Assembly: GCA_965261015.1 (NCBI GenBank)
Contig: CBDHCC010000001.1
Coordinates: forward strand, 1,674,001 to 1,738,000
DNA length: 64,000 nucleotides
Source of the DNA: CBDHCC01 sp965261015
Lineage (GTDB): Bacteria > Pseudomonadota > Alphaproteobacteria > Sphingomonadales > Sphingomonadaceae
Direction: 5' to 3'
A program made the position numbers and the translations under genes. The notes beneath the pieces were generated by a model. That model saw nothing but the letters and a program-made list of their open reading frames with translations, had not been told where the DNA came from and did not search any database. Below are positions 11,819 through 20,038 of the stretch, piece after piece. Within the stretch, counting starts at the first letter, position 1. Each line of letters begins with the position of its first letter.

Positions 11819-13109
11819 CGTAAGCCCCCCATAAACCGCTCAAACAAGTGCGCGCTGTCCTGCGGGCCGGGGCTCGCTTCCGGGTGGTGTTGGACGCTGA
11901 AGGCTCGGCCGCCGGCCAATTCCAGGCCGGCGTTGCTGCCGTCGAACAGCGAGCGGTGGGTCTCGCGCATCTCCGGCCCCAGGCTGTCGCGGTCCACCGC
12001 GAAGCCGTGGTTCATGCTCGTGATCTCCACCACGCCGTCGTCCAGCCGCTGCACCGGGTGGTTGGCGCCCCGGTGGCCCTGGTGCATCTTCACCGTCCGC
12101 GCGCCCGCCGCCAGCGCCAGCAGCTGGTGGCCCAGGCAGATGCCGAAGATCGGCATGTCGGCGTCCAGCAGCGCGCGGATGACGGGCACGGCGTACTCGC
12201 CCGTCGCCGCCGGGTCGCCGGGGCCGTTGGAGAGGAACACGCCGGCGGGTTTCAGCGCCATGATCGTCCTCGAAGGAGGCGGTGGCGGGGACCACCGTGA
12301 CGCGCGCGCCGGCGGCGACGAGGTTGCGGAAGATGGTGTGTTTGGACCCGTAGTCGATGGCGACGACGTGGGGGGCGCTGTCCGCCCCTCCCCCGTCACC
12401 CCCGCGCACGCCGGGGATCCAGGCCCGGCCCCTCCGCCTGCTCGGCTTCGCCGTCGCTGGCGCTGGATCCCCGCTTTCGCGGGGATGACGAGGAGGGGGA
12501 TGTCGAGTTGGCGCTGCCGGAGTCCGCGAACCCCTGCCCCAGCCGCCACATCCCACCCTCCCAAGGGTGCGCCACCTCTCGGCTGACCTCGCGCGCCAGG
12601 TCCATGCCCTCCAGCCCAGGCCAGTCGGCCGCCATCGCCTGCAACGCCAACAGGTCGAACTCTCCGCTCGCCGAGTGCGCCACCACCGCGTTGGGCGCGC
12701 CTTGCAACCGGATGCGGCGCGTGAGCGCGCGGGTGTCCACGCCGGACAGGCCGATCAGGCCGTGCGTCGCCATCCACTCGCCCAGACCCTCGCGGGCGCG
12801 GAAGCTCGACGGCGCCGTCACGTCCTCTCGCACGATGCAGCCGACGGCGTTCGGGCTGTCGGCCTCCACGTCCTCCGCGTTCGCGCCGACATTGCCGATG
12901 TGGGGGAAGGTGAAGGTGACGATCTGGCCGGCGTAGGAGGGATCGGTCAGCACCTCCTGATAGCCGGTCATGGCGGTGTTGAAGCACACCTCTCCCACGC
13001 CCGCCCCCTCCGCCCCGAAGCCGCGCCCCCACACCACCGTGCCGTCGGCCAGTACCAGCACGCCGGTGGCGCCGTCCGGGCGCGCAGGTGTGGGCAGGGC
13101 GTCGGCCAT
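11815..13109 (-). pseudogene. carA: Carbamoyl-phosphate synthase small subunit, interrupted by a palindromic element and a frameshift
   Basis: CarA is the glutamine amidotransferase that supplies ammonia to CarB. The N-terminal domain (ATG 13109, through LGQGFADSG near 12520) is intact. A palindromic element (12385-12499) then interrupts the gene, and that frame stops at about 12396. The next segment, HVVAIDYGSKHTIFRNLVAA, is in a second frame. At about 12270, one extra G (GACGATC where GACATC is expected) moves the rest, including the nucleophile loop FGICLGHQLLAL and the HHPE motif, into a third frame. As written no full CarA is made. Removing exactly 97 bp of the element restores the first junction. 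Confidence 0.85.
12385..12499. repeat. Palindromic repeat element inserted in carA
   Basis: Inverted arms CGTCACCCCCGCG (from 12394) and CGCGGGGATGACG (ending 12490) bound a 97-bp core. Inner arms CCGGGGATCCAG and CTGGATCCCCG lie next to the loop. Weaker outer arms CCCCTCC and GGAGGGG extend it to about 115 bp. The CATCCCCGCGAAAGCGGGGATCC type of sequence is a widespread intergenic repeat in alphaproteobacteria; finding it inside a core gene is unusual. There is no transposase and no obvious target duplication. Confidence 0.85.
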
Positions 13110-13253
13110 GTGGCGGGACTCCGGTTCGGGTGACGGCGATGTCGCTAAGCGGTGGGGAGTAGAGCGCGGGCGGCGGCGGGTCAATCTGGCGAAGGGGGGC
13201 GTCCTGCCCTACGCTGCTGGGTCTTCGACTCGATGCCCAAGAAAGCGTGCCCG

Positions 13254-13709
13254 ATGATCCGCGACGACCTGAAAGCCGCCCAGATCGCCGCGATGAAGGC
13301 GGGGGACAAGCCGCGGCTGCAGGCGGTCCGCTCCATCCTGGCCAAGGTCAAGGACCGCGACATCGAGCTGCGCACCGGCACCGCGCCCGACGACGACGAC
13401 GTGCTGGTGGTCGAAGTGCTGAACAAGATGGCCAAGCAGCGGCGGGAGTCGATGGCGATGTTCGAGAGCGGCGGCCGGCCGGAACTGGCGGCGAACGAGG
13501 CGGCCGAGCTGAACGTCATCGAGGGCTTTCTGCCCGCCCGGCTGGACGAGGCGCAGACCCGCGACGCCATCCGCGCGATCGCCGCCGAACTGGACGCGAC
13601 CTCGCTCAAGGATATGGGCCGCGTGATGGCCGAACTGAAGGCGCGCCACGGGCAGGAACTGGACATGGCCAGCGCCAGCGGACTGGTGAAGGCCGAACTG
13701 TCCGCGTGA
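13254..13709 (+). CDS. GatB/YqeY domain protein
   Basis: The 151-residue protein is homologous to the C-terminal YqeY domain of the amidotransferase subunit GatB. It starts MIRDDLKAAQIAAMKAGDK and contains the family segment VLNKMAKQRRESMAMFESGG, then LPARLDEAQTRDAI and KDMGRVMAELKARHG. The domain associates with tRNA-dependent amidotransferases, but the role of stand-alone YqeY is unsettled. I chose ATG 13254 because it matches the usual YqeY N-terminus. It precedes dnaG by 13 bp and probably shares its transcript. Confidence 0.92.
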   Translation: MIRDDLKAAQIAAMKAGDKPRLQAVRSILAKVKDRDIELRTGTAPDDDDVLVVEVLNKMAKQRRESMAMFESGGRPELAANEAAELNVIEGFLPARLDEAQTRDAIRAIAAELDATSLKDMGRVMAELKARHGQELDMASASGLVKAELSA

Positions 13710-13722
13710 CGGCCCGCCCCTG

Positions 13723-15591
13723 ATGGCGCTGTCCGCGCACTGGCTGGACGAACTGCGCGCGCGCACGACGCTCTCCACGCTGGTCGGCCGCACCGTGCCG
13801 ATGAAGCGCGCGGGCAACGAATGGCGCGGCTGCTGTCCCTTCCACGAGGAAAAGACCCCGTCCTTCTACGTCAACGACGCCAAGGCGTTCTATCACTGCT
13901 TCGGCTGTGGCGCGCACGGCGACGCGATCGGATGGATGATCGACCAGCGCGGCCTGGCCTTCATCGACGCGGTCAAGGAACTGGCGGGCGAGGCGGGGAT
14001 GGAGATGCCCGCCCCCGACCCCCGCTCGCAGGAGCGCGAGGAGCGGCGCGCCGGGCTGCACGACGTCACGCAGGCGGCCGCACGCTGGTTCTCCGCGCGT
14101 TTGGCGGCGAGCGAAGGCACCGCGGCGCGCGCCTATCTGGCCGCGCGCGGCGTGGCGGCGGAGCAGGTGGCGGCCTTCGCCATCGGCTATGCCCCCGACC
14201 GGCGCGACGCGATCGCCGGCGCACTGCCTTTCCGGCCCGAACAGCTGACGGAGGCGGGCTTGCTGGTGGAGGCGGAGGGGCGCGCGAACTACGATCGCTT
14301 TCGCGACCGGCTGGTCATCCCGATCCACGACGCCCGCGCGCGAGTGATCGGCTTTGGCGGGCGAACGCTGTCGGACGGCACGCCCAAATACCTGAATTCG
14401 CCCGAAACGCCGCTGTTCGACAAGGGGCGCACTTTGTTCAACCTGCACCGCGCCGCGCCCGCCGCGCGATCGGCGGGCCGGGTGCTGGTGGTCGAGGGCT
14501 ATCTGGACGTGATCGCGCTGGCGGGCGTCGGCATCGACGAGGCGGTGGCCCCGCTGGGCACCGCGCTGACGGAGGCGCAGCTGGAGCTGCTGTGGCGTCA
14601 CGCGGACGTGCCGGTGCTGTGCTTCGACGGGGACGCGGCCGGAGAGCGCGCGGCGGTCCGCGCCGCCGAACGCGCGCTGCCGCTGCTGAAGGGTGGGCGG
14701 TCGCTCGCCTTCGTTACCCTGCCGCCGGGACAGGACCCGGACGATCTGGTGCGCGGGTCCGGGCGCGGCGCGCTGGACGCGCTGGTCGAGGGCGCGGAGC
14801 CGCTGGCCGACCGGCTGTACCGCGCCGCGCGGGGGTCCACGCCCCCCGCCTCTCCCGAAGCCAAGGCGGCGGTGCGCGCGCGGCTGGATGCGCTGGCCGC
14901 GACGATCACGGACCGCGAGCTGGCCCGCGACTATGGTCGAGCGCTGCGCGATCGGCTGTTCCAGGAGGGACGCGCGCAGTGGCAGGGCGCGTCCGCCCGT
15001 GGCCCTCGATCGCCGCGGCACCGGCCCACGGCCACACCGCCGTCCGGCAGCGCGCGAGCGCTGGCGGCGGGTCCCGGGGGGTCGGGGCTGACCCGCGCCG
15101 TGCTGGCCGGGCTGGTGCTGCGGCCGACGCTGCTGCCGGACCTGGCCGAACCGCTGAGCCGCCTGGAGCTGGCGCCAGGGCCATTGGCGGAGCTGCGCGA
15201 CGCGCTGGTGCGCGCGGCGCACTCCGCCGGTCAGCTTGATCTGGGGGCCCTTCATCCCATATGCGCGACCGCCGGGGTCGATCCGGGTGGCGACCGTCGC
15301 GCGGGTGTGGGGCTGGCATTTTCCTGGCTGGCGGCCGATGGCGGCGAGCAGTCGGCGCACCAGCTTACCGCGGCCGTTCATGCGATGGCGGACCTGCCCC
15401 GCGACGAGCGCGCGCTGGCGTCGGTCACGGCGGAGCTGGGGGCGGAGACGGGGTCCGGTCCGGACGAGGCGGATCGGTTCGCCGACCTGTTCGCCTGGCA
15501 GGCGGCGTTGCGCGACCGGATCGCGCGCGCGCGGGACGAACTGAATGAACTGGCGTGGGGCGACGACGGCCTCTCGGCCACCAAGGGATGA
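13723..15591 (+). CDS. dnaG: DNA primase
   Basis: The 622-residue primase synthesises RNA primers at the replication fork. The CHC2 zinc finger is seen as CCPFHEEKTPSF with the second pair in FYHCFGCGAHGD (about residues 37-66). The Toprim domain shows VLVVEGYLDVIAL and VLCFDGDAAGERAA. A Pro/Gly-rich linker separates it from a C-terminal DnaB-binding region that is weakly conserved, as usual. The yqeY-dnaG-rpoD order is the classic macromolecular synthesis operon; the stop overlaps an ATG at 15588 in the rpoD frame. Confidence 0.97.
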   Translation: MALSAHWLDELRARTTLSTLVGRTVPMKRAGNEWRGCCPFHEEKTPSFYVNDAKAFYHCFGCGAHGDAIGWMIDQRGLAFIDAVKELAGEAGMEMPAPDPRSQEREERRAGLHDVTQAAARWFSARLAASEGTAARAYLAARGVAAEQVAAFAIGYAPDRRDAIAGALPFRPEQLTEAGLLVEAEGRANYDRFRDRLVIPIHDARARVIGFGGRTLSDGTPKYLNSPETPLFDKGRTLFNLHRAAPAARSAGRVLVVEGYLDVIALAGVGIDEAVAPLGTALTEAQLELLWRHADVPVLCFDGDAAGERAAVRAAERALPLLKGGRSLAFVTLPPGQDPDDLVRGSGRGALDALVEGAEPLADRLYRAARGSTPPASPEAKAAVRARLDALAATITDRELARDYGRALRDRLFQEGRAQWQGASARGPRSPRHRPTATPPSGSARALAAGPGGSGLTRAVLAGLVLRPTLLPDLAEPLSRLELAPGPLAELRDALVRAAHSAGQLDLGALHPICATAGVDPGGDRRAGVGLAFSWLAADGGEQSAHQLTAAVHAMADLPRDERALASVTAELGAETGSGPDEADRFADLFAWQAALRDRIARARDELNELAWGDDGLSATKG

Positions 15592-17139
15592 CGAGACACA
15601 TGGCCAAGACCAAAACCGCCGAACCGGTCGACACGACCGAGGACGGAAAGCCGATCCTTGAGCTGAACGATGCGAACATCAAGAAGCTGATCGCGCGCGC
15701 CAAGCGGCGCGGCGTCATCACCTATGACGAGCTGAACGCCGCTCTGCCCCAGGACCAGATGTCGTCCGAACAGATCGAGGACGTCATGTCCGCGCTGTCC
15801 GAGATGGGGGTCAACATCGTCGAGCACGACGAGGACGCCGAGGAGGACTCGTCCGACAAGGACGAGGTCGCCGAGGTCGAGATGTCGGACGGCGCATCCT
15901 CGCCCGCCCCCACGCCGGTGCCCGAGAAGAAGGCGGCGCCCACCGACCGCACCGACGATCCGGTCCGCATGTACCTGCGCGAGATGGGGGCGGTCGAGCT
16001 CTTGTCGCGCGAAGGCGAGATCGCGATCGCCAAGCGGATCGAGGCGGGCCGGGACACGATGATCTTCGGCCTGTGCGACAGCCCGATCACCTTCAACACC
16101 ATTATCGAATGGTCCACCGCTCTCAATGCGGGCGACATGCAGCTGCGCGAGATCCTGGACCTCGACGCCATGCTGAACAAGAATCCCGCGCCCGAGACCC
16201 TGTCGGACGACGGCGACGACGAGGAGACGGACGGCGAGATCACGGAGAAGACCGCCGGCCCCACGATCCGCGACGAGGACGACGACGAGGATCACGAGAG
16301 CGAAGAGGACGAAGAGGACCAGCTGCGCCAGAAGCGCGCCAAGGCCAAGGAGGAGGAAGAGGAGGACAACACCCTCTCGCTCGCCCAGATGGAGGCCGCG
16401 CTGACGCCTCAGGCGCTGGAGAAGTTCGCCGAGATCACGCAGCTCTACAAGAAGTTCGGCAAGCTGCAGACCGACCGCCTGACCGCGCTGTCGGCGGGCG
16501 AGGAGTATTCCAAGGCCGGCGAGAAGAAGTACCAGGCCATGCGCGAGGAGCTGACCGCGCTGGTCGAATCCGTGCAGTTCCACCAGGCCAAGATCGAGAC
16601 GCTGGTCGACCAGCTCTATGGCTACAATCGGCGGCTGACCGCGCTGGGCGGCCAGATGCTGCGCCTGGCGGAGCGCCACAAGGTGCCGCGCAAGGATTTC
16701 CTGACCAGCTATATGGGTCACGAGCTGGACGAGGGCTGGCTGGCGCAGCAGATCAAGCGGGACAAGAAGTGGGCGGCGTTCGCCGGCGGGGAGGGCGAGG
16801 CCGTCGATCGCATCCGGTCGGAGATCAGCGAGATCGCGCAGGCCACCGGCATGGCGCTGCCGGAGTTCCGGCGCATCGTGAACATGGTGCAAAAGGGCGA
16901 GCGCGAGGCGCGGATCGCCAAGAAGGAGATGGTCGAGGCCAACCTGCGCCTCGTCATTTCCATTGCCAAAAAATACACCAACCGCGGATTGCAGTTCCTG
17001 GATTTGATCCAGGAAGGCAATATCGGCCTGATGAAGGCGGTCGACAAGTTCGATACCGCCGTGGCTACAAGTTTAGCACCTACGGATGGTGGATCCGCCA
17101 GGCGATCACGCGGTCGATCGCCGACCAGGCGCGCACCAT

Positions 17140-17295
17140 ATCCCGGTCCACATGATCGAAACGATCAACAAGCTGGTCCGCACCAGCCGCCAGTTCCTGC
17201 ACGAGCAGGGCCGCGAGCCGACGCCCGAGGAGATGGCCGAGCGGCTGTCCATGCCGCTCGACAAGGTCCGCAAGGTGATGAAGATCGCCAAGGAG
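17140..17295 (+). repeat. Direct repeat unit 1 in rpoD (156 bp; second copy 17516-17671)
   Basis: The 156-bp segment coding for IPVHMIETINKLVRTSRQF through KVMKIAKE (sigma region 3) occurs twice, 376 bp apart, and I see no mismatch between the copies. The left junction of the second copy lies at a shared GCA (ccaGCA / cGCATCCC). Perfect identity means either a very recent duplication or an assembly join. Confidence 0.9.
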
Positions 17296-17413
17296 CCGAT
17301 CAGCCTGGAGACGCCGATCGGCGACGAGGAGGACAGCCACCTGGGCGACTTCATCGAGGACAAGAACGGTCATCCCGGTGGACGCCGCGCCAGGCGAACC
17401 TGAAGGAGACAGT

Positions 17414-17506
17414 GACGCGCGTGCTGGCCTCCCTCACCCCGCGCGAGGAGCGCGTGCTCCGGATGCGTTTCGGCATCGGCATGAACACCGACCACACGCT
17501 GGAGGA
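17414..17506 (+). repeat. Direct repeat unit 2 in rpoD (93 bp; second copy 18123-18215)
   Basis: The 93-bp segment coding for TRVLASLTPREERVLRMRFG through HTLEE (sigma region 4.1) is repeated 709 bp downstream without mismatch. Only the second copy continues into the helix-turn-helix of region 4.2. The first copy breaks off at 17507-17516, directly before the second copy of repeat unit 1. Confidence 0.9.
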
Positions 17507-17671
17507 TGGGCCAGCATCCCGGTCCACATGATCGAAACGATCAACAAGCTGGTCCGCACCAGCCGCCAGTTCCTGCACGAGCAGGGCCGCGAGCCGACGC
17601 CCGAGGAGATGGCCGAGCGGCTGTCCATGCCGCTCGACAAGGTCCGCAAGGTGATGAAGATCGCCAAGGAG

Positions 17672-18122
17672 CAGCCTGCGAGAGACCAGCGACGATCCCG
17701 AGAAACGGGATCCGTATTACCAGTCACCCATTCGCCAATGGGTGCTGGGAGACATCGTTCTTCGCAGCCGTGGTGAGTTCCGCCAGGGACCCGGTGGCAA
17801 GGGAGGCTTCTTCCAACTGCAATTTGCGGCGGTTGATGCACCCGAGTTGAATTGGCCGACCTATATCGACGTGGAGCAGCTTCAACCCGCTGACCGCTAT
17901 TTCGAACACAAAGGCCCGTTATTGACTGACGCGCCTCCAATTTTTGTTCCTGACGTGACGGACCTAATTTGTCATCCGCTGTCGCAGACCGGTTGGCGCT
18001 GTCGCTATAGGTTGTTCATAGATGATTGGATTGCCGGACCTTCGCCTCAGACCGTCCAAGACGATTTCTTTCGCCGGAACTCGAAAGGTATGTGGATTTT
18101 GGTGGCAGCCGATAGAGATCGA
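17672..18122 (+). other. 451-bp low-G+C unique insert within rpoD
   Basis: This segment replaces the part of rpoD that should link repeat unit 1 to unit 2. G+C is about 53% over 120 bases counted by eye, well below the flanks. One plus-strand frame is open across nearly all of it, from about 17670, with the first start codon a GTG at 17742. It contains WVLGDIVLRSRGEF, GFFQLQFAAVDAPELNWPTY and GWRCRYRLFIDDWIAGP. It has no stop of its own before running into the rpoD tail out of frame, so it looks like an internal piece of an unrelated gene. I do not recognise the family. Confidence 0.7.
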
Positions 18123-18402
18123 GACGCGCGTGCTGGCCTCCCTCACCCCGCGCGAGGAGCGCGTGCTCCGGATGCGTTTCGGCATCGGCATGAACACCGA
18201 CCACACGCTGGAGGAGGTCGGCCAGCAGTTCAGCGTGACCCGCGAGCGCATCCGGCAGATCGAGGCCAAGGCGCTCCGCAAGCTGAAGCACCCCAGCCGG
18301 TCGCGGAAGATGCGGAGTTTCCTGGATCAATAAAGGGCGGGCTAACCTCCCCTTTACCTCCCCGCCGCTAAGCCGCGTGGCGAACGGAGATGACGGGGTG
18401 GC

Positions 18403-19056
18403 ATGAAGGCGACGGCGGCTTTTGCGGCGCGAGACCAGGGTTGCGACCCGCGGGTGTTCGCGGGCGGACTGGGCGACGACCGCTTCCTGGCGCGCGTCGC
18501 GAACGACACGGCGCGCGCCGGCGGGCCGGACCTGGCCGACATCGTCCATGTGCTGTGCGCCCTCTACAGCCGTGCCGCCGGCCTGATCGACCGTGCGTCG
18601 CTGATGGCCGCGTGCGAGCCGGAATGTGGGTGGTTCCGCGCCGCGCTCACCGCCTGGGAGGGGGAGCGCGCGACGCTCGCCACCTTGTCGGTCGCCGTCG
18701 GCCCCGTGCCCTCCACGCCCGATCAGGGCCGCGACGACGCGGCGCTGGAGGCGCTGGCCCAAGCGCTGGGCACGCTGGCGACGTCGGAGCGGAGCGGCGT
18801 GGCGCTGGGCGCGGCCGCGGCGCTGGTGGTGGACTGGCACGGGGTGCGCCCGGTGCTGGCGCGCGCGGCGGACCGTTTCGGCACGCACCTGCTCCGATCC
18901 ACCCTGCCCGATCCGGCCGAGACGCTGGCGATGATCGCCGGCCACACGCACCCGGCCCTGGTCCGCGCGATCGGCTTTGGCGCCGGGCAGCTGGTGCGAC
19001 AGCACCGCGCCGTTGCCGACCTGCTGGCCCGCCGGTCGGCCGCGCGCGCGGGCTGA
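18403..19056 (+). CDS. Conserved-looking hypothetical protein, Ala-rich, helical
   Basis: The 217-residue soluble protein has no signal peptide or membrane helix. It is Ala-rich and predicted to be mostly helical, with segments such as GGPDLADIVHVLCALYSRAA and DDAALEALAQALGTLATSE and a Cys-containing loop AACEPECGWFR. Codon use matches the genome, so it is probably native. It follows the rpoD tail by 69 bp on the same strand and precedes the MoxR gene by 83 bp. I do not recognise the family and propose no function. Confidence 0.7.
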   Translation: MKATAAFAARDQGCDPRVFAGGLGDDRFLARVANDTARAGGPDLADIVHVLCALYSRAAGLIDRASLMAACEPECGWFRAALTAWEGERATLATLSVAVGPVPSTPDQGRDDAALEALAQALGTLATSERSGVALGAAAALVVDWHGVRPVLARAADRFGTHLLRSTLPDPAETLAMIAGHTHPALVRAIGFGAGQLVRQHRAVADLLARRSAARAG

Positions 19057-19139
19057 CCGCGCGCCGCCGCGCACAGGCCCCCCGCGTTGCCTCCCCCCTT
19101 CCGCTCGCCTAGTCGATCGGACGAGGAGATCGACCGCCC

Positions 19140-19982
19140 ATGCGCTTCGAAGGCACCGCCGACTACATCGCCACGCCCGACCTGCGCGTGGCCGTCAACG
19201 CCGCCGTCACGCTGCGTCGCCCGCTGCTGGTTAAGGGAGAGCCCGGCACCGGCAAGACGGTGCTGGCGCACGAGATCGCCACGGCGCTGGACGCCCCGCT
19301 GATCGAATGGTCGGTGAAGTCCACCACCAAGGCGCAGCAGGGCTTGTACGAGTATGACGCGGTCGCCCGCCTGCGCGACGGACAGCTGGGCGACGAGCGG
19401 GTCCACGACATCGGCAACTACATCCGGCGGGGCAAATTGTGGGACGCGTTCACGTCGCCCCGCCTGCCCGTCCTCTTGATCGACGAGATCGACAAGGCGG
19501 ACATCGAGTTTCCCAACGACCTGTTGCAGGAACTCGATCGCATGAGCTTCGACGTGTACGAGACCGGTGAGCGGGTCGCCGCCGCCGAGCGTCCGGTGGT
19601 GGTCATCACGTCGAACAACGAAAAGGAGCTGCCCGACGCCTTCCTGCGCCGCTGCTTCTTCCACTACATCGCCTTCCCGGACCGCGCGACGATGGAGGCG
19701 ATCGTCGACGTGCACTTCCCCGACATCCAAAAGCAGCTGGTGGCCAAAGCGCTCACCATGTTCTTCGAACTGCGCGACGTGCCGGGTCTGAAGAAGAAGC
19801 CGTCCACGAGCGAGCTGCTCGACTGGCTGAAGCTGCTGCTGGTCGAGGACATGCCGCTCGACGTGCTGCAGGACCACGACGCGAAAAAGGCGATCCCGCC
19901 GCTCTACGGCGCGCTCCTGAAGAACGAGCAGGACGTGATGATGCTGGAACGCCTCGCCTTTCTGTCGCGCGGCCGGGGGTAA
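19140..19982 (+). CDS. MoxR-family AAA+ ATPase
   Basis: The 280-residue AAA+ protein has Walker A GEPGTGKT (residues 33-40), Walker B VLLIDEID (111-118), sensor 1 VVVITSNNEKELPDAFLRRC and an arginine finger within it. MoxR ATPases work as chaperones, often with a von Willebrand factor A partner encoded nearby, to mature or activate enzyme complexes. Here the CoxE-like VWA partner lies 1.65 kb downstream, separated by the GAF-PAS-phosphoribosyltransferase gene. It starts at ATG 19140, after a short run with GAGGAG about 12 nt upstream. Confidence 0.93.
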   Translation: MRFEGTADYIATPDLRVAVNAAVTLRRPLLVKGEPGTGKTVLAHEIATALDAPLIEWSVKSTTKAQQGLYEYDAVARLRDGQLGDERVHDIGNYIRRGKLWDAFTSPRLPVLLIDEIDKADIEFPNDLLQELDRMSFDVYETGERVAAAERPVVVITSNNEKELPDAFLRRCFFHYIAFPDRATMEAIVDVHFPDIQKQLVAKALTMFFELRDVPGLKKKPSTSELLDWLKLLLVEDMPLDVLQDHDAKKAIPPLYGALLKNEQDVMMLERLAFLSRGRG

Positions 19983-20038
19983 GGCGTGCGGAAAACGCTC
20001 TGATTGTCGAGCTTTGCGTCAGCTTCTAGACAGCATCG

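Larger units (their letters stand above)
15600..18333 (+). pseudogene. rpoD: RNA polymerase sigma factor RpoD, 3' third scrambled
   Basis: The N-terminal two thirds are normal: region 1.1 (IKKLIARAKRRGVITYDELN), an acidic non-conserved domain, region 1.2 (DDPVRMYLREMGAVELLSRE) and region 2 up to GNIGLMKAVDKF. The frame then fails. Relative to the family sequence one base is lost near 17053 (KFEYRRGYKFSTYG is expected), 4 nt near 17139, 2 nt near 17368 and 2 nt near 17390. The gene then jumps back, repeats part of region 3, enters a 451-bp foreign segment and resumes at region 4 (VLASLTPREERVLRMRFG to RKMRSFLDQ). No intact sigma-70 can be translated from this sequence. I chose ATG 15600; ATG 15588, coupled to dnaG, is possible. 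Confidence 0.85.

Noticed and set aside
12262..12280. Programmed ribosomal frameshift in carA
   Set aside because: No slippery heptamer or downstream pseudoknot is evident, and CarA is not known to use recoding.
16200..16375. Asp/Glu-rich stretch in RpoD as a possible insertion
   Set aside because: The acidic non-conserved region between 1.2 and 2 is normal for proteobacterial RpoD, and its composition matches the gene.
17672..18122. Intein or group I/II intron in rpoD
   Set aside because: No intein splice residues or homing-endonuclease motif, the flanks are duplicated and the host frame is not restored on either side.
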